Of a stretch of DNA of 64,000 nucleotides, positions 7,665 to 15,522 are shown piece after piece (the first letter of the stretch is position 1; every line of letters begins with the position of its first letter). Source of the stretch: Marivivens sp. (lineage in GTDB: Bacteria; Pseudomonadota; Alphaproteobacteria; Rhodobacterales; Rhodobacteraceae); contig JAHEBU010000013.1 in NCBI GenBank assembly GCA_024642115.1, forward strand, positions 44,169-108,168, given 5' to 3'. The position numbers were made by a program, and so were the translations under genes. Below the pieces are notes generated by a model. The model was given only the letters and a program-made list of their open reading frames with translations. It did not search any database and was not told where the DNA came from.

Positions 7665-10600
7665 TTAGTGGAAATCCCTGCTTTTGGGGATGATCCGCAC
7701 GTCGCGCGGGTGGCGGTTGTTTTGCGCCGACATGGGGTCGGCCAGCGGGCTCGCCTGTGGCCGGTTGACCTCGTCCGCATGGGCCATCGGCGGGGCAAGC
7801 CCGTCTGGCGACAGTCGCGACAGCGCGTCCGACCGATCCTCGAGCCGCTCGGCCACAACATGGATGATGTCCACGTCGCGCTGCACATAGCCGTGGATGA
7901 CCAGCAGACGCGACCGCATGACCACCTTGCGGAACTGCTCCATGACCTTGGGCCAGATCACGAGGTTGGCGACGCCCAACTCATCCTCGAGCGTGATGAA
8001 GCAGACGCCCTTGGCGCTGCCCGGTCGTTGCCGGACAAGGACCAGCCCCGCCAGCTTCACCTTTTGAAAGTTGTTCGTCCGCTTGAGGTCCCCGGTCGAA
8101 ATATAACCCTGTCGGTGCAGGCTGCGCCGCAGGAACCCCATCGGATGGGCCTTCAGCGACAGCCGCAACGTCTGGTAGTCGGCCACCACTTGTTCGCAGA
8201 CGGGCATGACGGGCAGGGGGACCGTCACCTCTGCCCCCTCATCCCGGGTGTCGCGGAACAACGGCAGGTCGGGGGCATCGCGCAGTCCCTTGGCCTCCCA
8301 CAAGGCTTGTCTGCGATCGATGAACATGGACCGGACCGCATCCGCCTCGGCCAGCCTGCGGATTATCGGCGCAGTCAGGCGGGCGCGGGTTTTCAGATCC
8401 TCCAGATCGCGAAATGGCGCATCGCGAGCGGCCATCAGGCGGGCCATGTGATCGGCCCGAAGGCCGCCAATTTGACGCAACCCCAGCCGAACCGCAAAGC
8501 CGCCCGTGCTGATTGGCTCCAGCGTCGTGTCCCAGTCGGAATAGTTCACGTCCGGCGGCAGCACCGTTACCCCATGTTCGCGGGCATCGCGGACGATCTG
8601 GGCGGGCGCATAAAACCCCATCGGCTGGGAATTGAGCAGGGCAGCGCAGAACACCCCCGGATAATGATATTTCAGCCAACTGGACACATAGACCAACTGG
8701 GCAAAGCTGGCGGCGTGGCTTTCAGGAAATCCATATTCCCCGAACCCCTTGATCTGATCGAAACACCGCTTGGCAAAGTCGGGATCGTATCCCCGTTCGA
8801 CCATGCGGCCGACCATCTTTTCCTCCAGCTTGCCGATGGTGCCGGTGGACCGGAAGGTGGCCATTGCCTTGCGCAACTCGTTCGCCTCGGCTGGGCTGAA
8901 CCGGGCGGCGTCGATGGCGATCTTCATCGCCTGTTCCTGAAAGATCGGCACGCCCAGGGTGCGGCCCAGGATGTTCTTCAATTCGCTGGGATCATGCGGG
9001 GCGCCGGGGCTGGGGTACTCCACCGCCTCTTCGCCTGACCGACGGCGCAGGTAGGGATGCACCATATCCCCCTGAATGGGGCCGGGGCGGACGATGGCCA
9101 CCTCGATCACCAGATCGTAGAACTGGCGCGGGCGCAGGCGGGGCAGCATGTTCATCTGGGCGCGGGATTCGACCTGGAACACGCCGACGCTGTCGCCCTT
9201 GCACAGCATGTCATAGACGCGAGGGTCCTCCTTGGGCGTGGTGGCCAGATCGTAGCGGCGGCCATAATGGGCGTCGATCAGGTCGAAACACTTGCGGATG
9301 CAGGTCAGCATCCCAAGCGCAAGGATATCGACCTTGAGGATACCAAGCGCGTCGATGTCATCCTTGTCCCATTCGATGAAACTGCGGTCGGCCATCGCCC
9401 CGTTGCCGATGGGGACGGTATCGGACAGCGCCCGCTCGGTCAGGATAAAACCACCCACATGCTGACCCAGATGGCGGGGCATGCCGATCAGTTGGCGGGC
9501 GATGATGATGGTCCGTCGCAGAATCGGATCGGACAGATCCAACCCCGCCTCTTTGACGTGATCCGCCCCCACATCGCGGCCCCAACTGCCCCAGATCGTC
9601 TTGGCCAGCGCACCGGTCATATCCTCGGACAGGCCCATGACCTTGCCCACCTCGCGGATGGCACTGCGCGGACGGTAGTGGATGACGGTGGCGCACAGGC
9701 CCGCCCGGTCGCGGCCATATTTGCCATAGATGTGCTGGATCACCTCTTCGCGCCGTTCATGTTCGAAATCGACGTCGATGTCGGGGGGCTCCTTGCGCTC
9801 TTCCGAGATGAACCGTTCGAACAGAAGCTGGTGCTGGGTCGGATCGACGGCGGTGATCCCAAGGACATAGCAGACGGCGGAATTGGCGGCGGACCCGCGG
9901 CCCTGGCACAGGATCGGCGGGCTGACCTGATCGCGGGCATACAGGATGATGTCGTGGATGGTCAGGAAATAGCGGGCGATGTCGAGCTTTTCGATCATCG
10001 CCAGTTCCTTGCGCAGGATCGCCTTGGTGGCGTTGGTGACGCCGTCGGGATAGCGCCAGTCGGCGCCCTTCCACGTCAACTCCTCCAGATACTCCTGCGG
10101 GGCGCGGCCGCCGGGGACCACCTCGCGCGGGTATTCGTATTTGAGTTCGTCCAGATCGAACCGGCACTGGTCGGCCACGGCGCGGGTGGCGCGGATGGCA
10201 TGGGGCCATTCGGAAAACAGGCGGATCATCTCGGCGGGGGATTTGAGGTGGCGTTCGGCGTTGGGCTCCAGCCGATGCCCCGCCTCGGTCAGGGTGCAAT
10301 GCTCGCGGATGCAGGTCATCACGTCCTGCAACGGGCGGCGGTCGGGGGCGTGGTAGAGGACATCGTTGGTGGCCAGCAGGGCCAGCCCATGCTTGCCCAC
10401 CAGCCGGTCCAGCCGGTTGATCCGGGCGCGGTCGTTGCCCCGGTAAAGGTAGGCGGCCGCGATCCAGCCCAGTGTCGGCAAGGCGCGGATCAGGCGGGGC
10501 AGGGCGCGGGCGAACCCGGCCAGATCGGCAGGGGGCAGGGCGATCAGCAGCACACCCTGAGCATGGGCGGCCAGATCGGACAAGGTGATGTCGCAGACGC

Positions 10601-10994
10601 CCTTGGCCTGCCATTCGCCGTCAGGATCGTGCCGCTTGCCCTTGGTCAGCAGGCGGCACAGACGGGCATAGGCCTCGCGATCCTTGGGGTAGGCCAGAAA
10701 CGCCTCGCCCGTGGTCAGGACCAGACGACAGCCGATCAGGGGGCGGATGCGCGCCTTTTTCGCCTCGACGTGCATGCGGACGACGCCTGCGAAACTGTTC
10801 CAGTCGGCGATGCCAAGCCGGTCATATCCCAGCGCCCATGCGGTCTGGGCCAGATCAACGGCATCCGAGGCGCCGCGCAGGAACGAAAAGCAGGACACCA
10901 TGCCCAATTCGACAAAAGCAGCCGGGGGGTTGGGTGTGAAACTGCCGTCCTCGGGCAGGGTGCGGCGGGGAACCTGATGGTCGTTCTCAGGCAT
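7665..10994 (-). CDS. dnaE2: Error-prone DNA polymerase DnaE2 (ImuC)
   Basis: This is the C-family translesion polymerase of the SOS mutasome, 1109 residues from the ATG chosen at 10994. An N-terminal PHP domain starts near VELGMVSCFSFLRGAS (residues 28-43). The polymerase active-site aspartates are D405 and D407 in PPDIDVDFEHERR and D556 in LKVDILALGML, matching the E. coli DnaE trio. An OB-fold region lies near the C-terminus. The PHP motif reads RGASD where I recall RGASH in most homologues. It follows imuB in the same direction but after a 369-base gap. It works with ImuA and ImuB at the beta clamp to bypass lesions. A frame extending 20 codons upstream has non-family sequence. Confidence 0.95.
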   Translation of the reverse strand: MPENDHQVPRRTLPEDGSFTPNPPAAFVELGMVSCFSFLRGASDAVDLAQTAWALGYDRLGIADWNSFAGVVRMHVEAKKARIRPLIGCRLVLTTGEAFLAYPKDREAYARLCRLLTKGKRHDPDGEWQAKGVCDITLSDLAAHAQGVLLIALPPADLAGFARALPRLIRALPTLGWIAAAYLYRGNDRARINRLDRLVGKHGLALLATNDVLYHAPDRRPLQDVMTCIREHCTLTEAGHRLEPNAERHLKSPAEMIRLFSEWPHAIRATRAVADQCRFDLDELKYEYPREVVPGGRAPQEYLEELTWKGADWRYPDGVTNATKAILRKELAMIEKLDIARYFLTIHDIILYARDQVSPPILCQGRGSAANSAVCYVLGITAVDPTQHQLLFERFISEERKEPPDIDVDFEHERREEVIQHIYGKYGRDRAGLCATVIHYRPRSAIREVGKVMGLSEDMTGALAKTIWGSWGRDVGADHVKEAGLDLSDPILRRTIIIARQLIGMPRHLGQHVGGFILTERALSDTVPIGNGAMADRSFIEWDKDDIDALGILKVDILALGMLTCIRKCFDLIDAHYGRRYDLATTPKEDPRVYDMLCKGDSVGVFQVESRAQMNMLPRLRPRQFYDLVIEVAIVRPGPIQGDMVHPYLRRRSGEEAVEYPSPGAPHDPSELKNILGRTLGVPIFQEQAMKIAIDAARFSPAEANELRKAMATFRSTGTIGKLEEKMVGRMVERGYDPDFAKRCFDQIKGFGEYGFPESHAASFAQLVYVSSWLKYHYPGVFCAALLNSQPMGFYAPAQIVRDAREHGVTVLPPDVNYSDWDTTLEPISTGGFAVRLGLRQIGGLRADHMARLMAARDAPFRDLEDLKTRARLTAPIIRRLAEADAVRSMFIDRRQALWEAKGLRDAPDLPLFRDTRDEGAEVTVPLPVMPVCEQVVADYQTLRLSLKAHPMGFLRRSLHRQGYISTGDLKRTNNFQKVKLAGLVLVRQRPGSAKGVCFITLEDELGVANLVIWPKVMEQFRKVVMRSRLLVIHGYVQRDVDIIHVVAERLEDRSDALSRLSPDGLAPPMAHADEVNRPQASPLADPMSAQNNRHPRDVRIIPKSRDFH

Positions 10995-11057
10995 CGGCGC
11001 ACATTTGGGGAACCGGGCGGGGGGGCTGCCTGCCCCCCTCTGCCCTGCGGGCATTCA

Positions 11058-11246
11058 CCCCCCGGGGATATTTTTGGCACAAAGGCAGGGTGTAAGGCTT
11101 CGTTAAGGTTAATTGGGCAGCATGACCTTGCGGAACAGGCGGGGACGCCGATGACCGCGCACGGAGGCGGGAAACCGTCCGAACCCCGGAAGAGTTGTCT
11201 CTTCCGGGGTTTTTGCCTGCCTTTGTGCCAAAAATATCCCGGGGGG
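11058..11246. repeat. Long-spaced inverted repeat, two ~31-base arms
   Basis: The left arm (11058-11089) reads CCCCCCGGGGATATTTTTGG and continues through CACAAAGGCAGG. The right arm (11216-11246) is its reverse complement with one C fewer. The arms are about 126 bases apart and enclose a terminator. The 'CCCC-GGATATTTTTGGC' flavour resembles the 30-base repeat at 15488 and 33536 and looks like a family of dispersed intergenic elements. Confidence 0.8.
11182..11214 (+). terminator. Strong intrinsic terminator on the plus strand, no obvious gene in front
   Basis: A perfect 13-base stem AACCCCGGAAGAG / CTCTTCCGGGGTT with a TTGT loop is followed by a run of T (to 11214). The T-run is only on the plus strand, while both flanking genes are on the minus strand. 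It therefore ends either an unannotated plus-strand RNA or read-through antisense transcription. Confidence 0.75.
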
Positions 11247-11363
11247 AGGCCCCAAAGGGGACGGGGGGCAGCGCCCCCTCCGACCGCTCTGCAACATCGA
11301 CTTCATCTGACAAAGAGCAAAATTTTTCGCCGAAAATTTTTTGCCCGGCACAGGCGATGCGGC

Positions 11364-13271
11364 TCATGCGAACACCCCGTGGAGAAACCAGCGCGGGGTT
11401 TCTCCGCGGTCATCCCCCAACACCCCATCGCGGTAGAGCCAGAAGCGGCGGCCATGGTGATCTTCGATCCGGTAATAGTCGCGCAGGCGCGTGCCGGGCT
11501 TGTCCGCCCACCATTCGGGGGCGACGCGCTCGGGTCCGGCAAAGCGGGCGACCTTGTGGGTGAGGCGCCGCCAGGCAAACTGTGCGGGGGGGCCTTCGGG
11601 AACGGCATACAGCACGCGGACCTCTTCGGGGTGATCAAAGATGCGGACCGGCCGGGCGGTGGTCAGGGGCGGGGGGGCGGCCACGGCTCCCGCTGCCATC
11701 GCCGCCTGCCAGAGTTCGCGCCGCTCTGGGATGTGGCTGTCGTTCAGGGCCGGGCGGCGCACCGCCCCCGCCCCCAGCCGCGCGGTCAGCCGGTCGATCA
11801 GCTGGGCCATCGCCGCCGCTTCGTCCGTCCCGCCGTCCAGACGGCGCTGGGCGGTTCCCAGATGCTCGGCGACCGAGGCGGCCAGCGTGATCAGGTCAAA
11901 GCCAAAGCCCGGATCGATCCGGTCGAGTTTGCCGTCGAACAGGCGCAAGAGGTGTGCCGCATCCCGGCTGGGCTGGGATGTGGCGACCTCGACGGAACTG
12001 ACCTCTCCGTCCGTCCGGTAGACAGTTACCCGCACCCGCCGCGCGCCAAAGCCCGCGGCGGCCAGCCCCGCGCAGAGCTCCTCGCACAAGGCGGGCAGCC
12101 AGGCGGTCGGGTCCTGCACCGGTTCGGGCAGCGCCGCCTGCACCGCAAAGCGGGGCGGGTCGTCGGGGCTGCTGACCGGTTCGGCCAGCCGACCCATCAT
12201 CTGGTCCAGCCGCAGCAGGGGGTTTTCGGCCAGCGGCGCGCGACTGAACCGGCGGGCCAGCGAAATCCGTGGCACGGCGGCCAGATCCCCCACCGATTTG
12301 AGCCCCAGCCGTTGCAACAGCAGCACCGTGTCGGGATCCAGCCGCAGCGCCCGCACCGGCAGGGCAGCCATGCGGGCCGCCAGCGCCTCGGCCTCGCAGA
12401 CCTCGCGCAACCCGCCCAGGCGCGACAGCGCCCAGGCCGCCCCGTGGGTGGGGGCCACCGCCAGCGACGCGTCAAAGCCCAGCATCGCCAGCCGCCCCTC
12501 GATCTCGCGCAGCATCGCCGCCTCGCCGCCCCACAGATGGTCCGACCCGGTCGTGTCCAGCACCAGCCCCGCCGCCCCGAAACCGATCCCGTCCATCGCC
12601 GTCCAGGGGCACCAGCGCCGCGCCCAGAGCATCAGCCGTTCGAGTGCCGCCCGGTCCGCCCCGGTATCAGCAAAGTCGACCCGCAGGTCAGGGCAAAGGG
12701 CGCGCATATCCACCACCCGCGCGCCGCGCTGGATGCCCGCCAGATCGGCGGCCCGGTTGGTGGCGTGGATGACCGGCCCGTGCGTCCCTTCGACGGCCAG
12801 GGCCACGGCCATGTCCTGGGGCACTGGGTCGCCCCGCCGGTCGCACCAGCGCAGCCATCGGTCCATCGCAAAGCGGGGCAGGTGGATCGCGGTGATCCGG
12901 CGGGCCAGCGGATCGCGGTCGGGATCTGGGGCCGCGACTTGAGAGGCCCCTGTAACGGTCAGAGGCCCATCCGGCGTCGGGCCCTGTTCTGGCAGATCGG
13001 CCCCCGCCCGCCAGCGGGGTTTGGACCGATGTGGTTTGGGAACCCCGACCGGGCTGAAACTGTCCGCGTGCCGGTCCGGCACATCGGGGGCCAGCCGGGT
13101 CGGGCGGGGGCGGCCCACCTCGGCCTCGAGCGCGCCGCGCAGGGCGGCGATGGCGCGGGCCAGATCGTCGGGATCGGTGGCGGTCCGGACCGGAGCGGGC
13201 GGTGGGGCAGGGGGCGGGGGGGTGTCGGGCCGGGCAAAGGCAAGGACCGGCAGCCTGTCCTCGCTCCTCAT
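11364..13271 (-). CDS. imuB: ImuB, catalytically inactive Y-family polymerase homologue
   Basis: ImuB is the hub of the ImuA-ImuB-DnaE2 mutasome and contacts the beta clamp. The Y-family part begins near residue 124 (RRITAIHLPRFAMDRW). The Y-family acidic pair is absent: the corresponding segment reads MDGIGFGAAGLVLDTTGSDH. The C-terminus (LRDYYRIEDHHGRRFWLYRDG, ending PRWFLHGVFA) is typical of ImuB. At 635 residues it carries an unusual ~120-residue proline-rich N-terminal extension. No in-frame ATG lies nearer the domain start, although a GTG around codon 52 is possible. It lies 27 bases after imuA. Confidence 0.92.
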   Translation of the reverse strand: MRSEDRLPVLAFARPDTPPPPAPPPAPVRTATDPDDLARAIAALRGALEAEVGRPRPTRLAPDVPDRHADSFSPVGVPKPHRSKPRWRAGADLPEQGPTPDGPLTVTGASQVAAPDPDRDPLARRITAIHLPRFAMDRWLRWCDRRGDPVPQDMAVALAVEGTHGPVIHATNRAADLAGIQRGARVVDMRALCPDLRVDFADTGADRAALERLMLWARRWCPWTAMDGIGFGAAGLVLDTTGSDHLWGGEAAMLREIEGRLAMLGFDASLAVAPTHGAAWALSRLGGLREVCEAEALAARMAALPVRALRLDPDTVLLLQRLGLKSVGDLAAVPRISLARRFSRAPLAENPLLRLDQMMGRLAEPVSSPDDPPRFAVQAALPEPVQDPTAWLPALCEELCAGLAAAGFGARRVRVTVYRTDGEVSSVEVATSQPSRDAAHLLRLFDGKLDRIDPGFGFDLITLAASVAEHLGTAQRRLDGGTDEAAAMAQLIDRLTARLGAGAVRRPALNDSHIPERRELWQAAMAAGAVAAPPPLTTARPVRIFDHPEEVRVLYAVPEGPPAQFAWRRLTHKVARFAGPERVAPEWWADKPGTRLRDYYRIEDHHGRRFWLYRDGVLGDDRGETPRWFLHGVFA

Positions 13272-13298
13272 GACCTGACCCGCCTGCGTGGGGCGGAC

Positions 13299-13976
13299 TT
13301 AGCCCGTGGCCTGATCCGCCCGATCCTGCGGCAGGTCCAGCCCATGTTCCATGACCAGTTCGCCGGCCTCATGCCGCGCCACCCATTGCCCCGGTGCCCG
13401 CCAGCGCGAGCGGAACAGGTCGGCCCGCCACAGCGGCTGCCCCGGTGCGCGCAGATCGTCCGGATCGGGCAGGGCGGGCAGCGATCCGATCCGCCAGCGT
13501 TCGCGCGCAGCACTCAGGTTGGGATGGGCGCCGCGCCGGATCAGCCATGCAGGGACGCCATGCGCCTCGGACCGCAGGGCCAGCCGTTTCGTCGCGGTGA
13601 AATCCAGCTGCGACGGTTCCCCCCAGACCTCGCCCAAGACCCCGCAGAGCGAGGGGCAGCGCAGCCCTTCCTCCATCGTCCACAGGACATCCACCGCCCG
13701 GCTGACCGTCACATGCAGCACCTGAAAGGCTGCCGCAAATCCGGTCAGATAGGGCCGCCCCGCCTCGCGCAAACTTACCCTGTCCTGAATCCACAAAAGC
13801 GGTCCGGCCCCCGGTTTGAGATGCGCCAGAACGAATCCCGTCGCCGCCCCGTCCACGGCCGTGTCCGGAAACACCTCGGCCAGGGTGGGTTGCGCACCGC
13901 GTTCCGCCATCATCGCCGCATCGCGCAGCGACCGCAGGCCGGGCTGGGAAGGGGGAGGGGGAGAAGGACACTGCAC
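13299..13976 (-). CDS. imuA: ImuA, SOS mutagenesis accessory protein
   Basis: This short RecA/SulA-like accessory protein of the ImuA family is the first gene of the SOS cassette. The TGFVLAHLKPGAGPLLWIQD segment and the ELVMEHGLDLPQDRADQ C-terminus fit the family, whose N-terminal half is poorly conserved. The start is uncertain. An ATG at 14036 would lie inside the -35 element, so I prefer a GTG at 13976 that follows a GAGAG ribosome site; an ATG at 13913 is the alternative. The promoter and LexA box lie directly upstream. It probably binds DnaE2 and ImuB in the mutasome. Confidence 0.85.
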   Translation of the reverse strand: MQCPSPPPPSQPGLRSLRDAAMMAERGAQPTLAEVFPDTAVDGAATGFVLAHLKPGAGPLLWIQDRVSLREAGRPYLTGFAAAFQVLHVTVSRAVDVLWTMEEGLRCPSLCGVLGEVWGEPSQLDFTATKRLALRSEAHGVPAWLIRRGAHPNLSAARERWRIGSLPALPDPDDLRAPGQPLWRADLFRSRWRAPGQWVARHEAGELVMEHGLDLPQDRADQATG

Positions 13977-13996
13977 AGGGACTCTCGATCTGGGAT

Positions 13997-14011
13997 GTTC
14001 TTTATTTGTTC
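13997..14011. promoter_or_regulatory. LexA (SOS) box of imuA-imuB-dnaE2
   Basis: GTTC-TTTATTT-GTTC matches exactly the alphaproteobacterial LexA direct repeat GTTC-N7-GTTC. It overlaps the -10 element of the imuA promoter, so LexA would block RNA polymerase directly. Confidence 0.9.
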
Positions 14012-14036
14012 TAGTCCGAGTCGGCCTGCCCGTCAA
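14008..14036 (-). promoter_or_regulatory. Promoter of imuA-imuB-dnaE2
   Basis: On the minus strand a TTGACG -35 (14031-14036) and a TAGAAC -10 (14008-14013) are 17 bases apart. The -10 shares its GAAC with the LexA box. The predicted transcript starts near 14000, which places imuA's start codon downstream, at 13976 or 13913. Confidence 0.75.
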
Positions 14037-14119
14037 ATCTGTTTGTCCGGATTTCGGGGGCGTTGCGTGTTCTGTCTCGCTCGGTCATGGTCACGGTCAA
14101 CACAGTCGGGGAGGATGAC

Positions 14120-15442
14120 ATGAGACGGGCATGGACAGGGGCCGCCATCGCGGTGCTGATCGCGGGCGGGGCGCAGGCCACCGCCTTGCCCGATCCGGTC
14201 ACGGATGCCGATTACGCCCCCGTCCGGGTGGACGAGGCCGAGTTGGGCCAGCTTTTGTTCTATGATCCCATCCTGTCGGGCAACAAGGAGGTCAGTTGCG
14301 CCACCTGCCACCACCCGGACTTTGGCACGGGCGACGGGCTGTCGCTGTCGCTGGGGGATGGGGGAATCGGGCTGGGGCCTGACCGGGTGGTGGACCCCGC
14401 CAACATGCCAGAACAGCGTGTGCCCCGGAACGCGCAGCCGCTGTTCAATCTGGGTGCGCACGAGTTTACGGTCCTCTTTCACGATGGCCGGATCGAAGCG
14501 GACGCGACCCGCCCTTACGGCCTGCGCACCCCGCTGGACGAGGACATGTTGCAGGGCTTTGCCAGCCTGTTGTCCGCCCAGACGATGTTTCCGGTCCTTA
14601 GCCCAGATGAAATGGCGGGTCACTATTCGGAAAGCGACGTAAGCCAGGCGGTGCGGCTGGGAATGCTGACCGGCCCCGGCGGAGCCTGGGATATCCTGTC
14701 CAAACGGGTGGGCGCGATCCCCGCCTATGCGGCAAAGTTCGAATCTGTCTATGGCAAGACGCCGGACGACATCGCGTTCACGGACATATCCAACGCCATC
14801 GCCGCCTTCATCGCCTTTGAATGGCGGGCCGATGACAGCCCGTTCGATGCCTACCTGCGCGGCACAGGCACGCTTGATCCCGCCCAGACGCGGGGGATGG
14901 ACCTGTTTTACGGCGATGCGGGCTGTTCCACCTGCCATTCGGGCAAGTTCCAGACCGACATGTCGTTCCACGCGATGGGGATGCCGCAGATCGGCCCCGG
15001 CAAGGGCGCAAGGTTCGAGAGCGGGATCGAGGACGAAGGCCGGTTCCGCGTCACCGGAGACCCCGCCGACCTGTTCAAGTTCCGCACGCCCCCCTTGCGC
15101 AACGTGACCCGCACCGGGCCTTGGGGGCATGACGGCGCCTATGCCGACCTGAGTGCGTTTCTGGTCGCCCATGCCGATCCGGTGGCCGCGCTGGCTGACT
15201 ACGACCGGACACAGGTGATCCTGCCCGCCGCCGACGTGCTGGCCGCCAAGGACTGGCGCGTCATGGACGACCCCGCCGAGGTGGCCAAGATCGCCGCCGC
15301 CGCCACCACGCCGCCGGTGCGGCTGGATGCAGGGCAGGTGGCCGACCTTGTGGCGTTTCTGGGCGCGCTGAACGATCCGAACATCTCGCGATTGGGCGTG
15401 CCCGAAGCGGTGCCAAGCGGCCTGCCGGTGGCGCATCGCTGA
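14120..15442 (+). CDS. Di-haem cytochrome c peroxidase (MauG/CcpA family)
   Basis: This periplasmic di-haem peroxidase has 440 residues. A signal peptide (MRRAWTGAAIAVLIAGGAQA|TA) precedes two haem-binding motifs: CATCH at residues 60-64 and CSTCH at 269-273. The region around YGDAGCSTCHSGKFQT and the LRNVTRTGPWGHDGAY segment near the C-terminus are typical of the family, which reduces hydrogen peroxide with cytochrome c or, in MauG, modifies proteins. The ATG follows a GGGGAGGA ribosome site. It converges on an UnbV/FG-GAP gene, a combination seen elsewhere, but no electron donor gene is adjacent. Confidence 0.93.
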   Translation: MRRAWTGAAIAVLIAGGAQATALPDPVTDADYAPVRVDEAELGQLLFYDPILSGNKEVSCATCHHPDFGTGDGLSLSLGDGGIGLGPDRVVDPANMPEQRVPRNAQPLFNLGAHEFTVLFHDGRIEADATRPYGLRTPLDEDMLQGFASLLSAQTMFPVLSPDEMAGHYSESDVSQAVRLGMLTGPGGAWDILSKRVGAIPAYAAKFESVYGKTPDDIAFTDISNAIAAFIAFEWRADDSPFDAYLRGTGTLDPAQTRGMDLFYGDAGCSTCHSGKFQTDMSFHAMGMPQIGPGKGARFESGIEDEGRFRVTGDPADLFKFRTPPLRNVTRTGPWGHDGAYADLSAFLVAHADPVAALADYDRTQVILPAADVLAAKDWRVMDDPAEVAKIAAAATTPPVRLDAGQVADLVAFLGALNDPNISRLGVPEAVPSGLPVAHR

Positions 15443-15453
15443 TCTGGCGCGGC

Positions 15454-15487
15454 GGGGGGCTTTCCGCCCCCCGTCCCGTGCCGGGAC
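15454..15487 (+). terminator. Double GC hairpin after the peroxidase gene
   Basis: Two hairpins lie in tandem 11 bases after the stop: GGGGGGC-TTTCC-GCCCCCC (15454-15472), then GTCCCG-TGC-CGGGAC (15473-15487). There is no T-tract. They lead directly into the 30-base repeat that recurs near 33.5 kb. Confidence 0.6.
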
Positions 15488-15517
15488 TCCCCCCGAGAGT
15501 TGTTATTGCAAGGTGAA
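15488..15517 (+). repeat. Dispersed 30-base intergenic repeat, copy 1
   Basis: The 30-base unit (begins TCCCCCCGAGAGTTG, ends GCAAGGTGAA) recurs identically on the minus strand at 33536-33565. In both places a GC-rich hairpin lies on its 5' side. It ends six bases before the stop codon of the minus-strand UnbV-type gene. Confidence 0.85.
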
Positions 15518-15522
15518 CCGGA

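Larger units (their letters stand above)
10995..11363. other. 369-bp non-coding, repeat-rich gap between imuB and dnaE2
   Basis: The stretch between dnaE2 and imuB has no convincing gene. It holds two arms of a ~31-base inverted repeat (11058-11089 and 11216-11246), a strong plus-strand terminator (11182-11214), a GC-rich hairpin region near 11247-11275, and an AT-rich imperfect dyad around 11317-11345 built of AAAATTTTT and GAAAATTTTTT. I saw no LexA box here. Open frames through it are low-complexity and overlap the repeats. Confidence 0.7.

Noticed and set aside
7575..9038. Plus-strand 487-codon frame opposite the dnaE2 3' half
   Set aside because: Low-complexity composition and full overlap with the conserved DnaE2 C-terminal half.
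11119..11151. A ten-residue frame (ATG to TGA) in front of the orphan terminator
   Set aside because: There is no ribosome site and no evidence of translation; more likely part of a non-coding RNA or chance.
10987..11367. 126-codon minus frame across the imuB-dnaE2 gap
   Set aside because: It runs through inverted repeats and a terminator, has no domain, and its sequence is explained by the repeats.
9057..14123. A 1688-codon open frame on the plus strand opposite dnaE2, imuB and imuA
   Set aside because: It is a GC-bias shadow: its product is Gly/Gln/His/Arg-rich without domain pattern, and the opposite strand encodes three well-conserved proteins.
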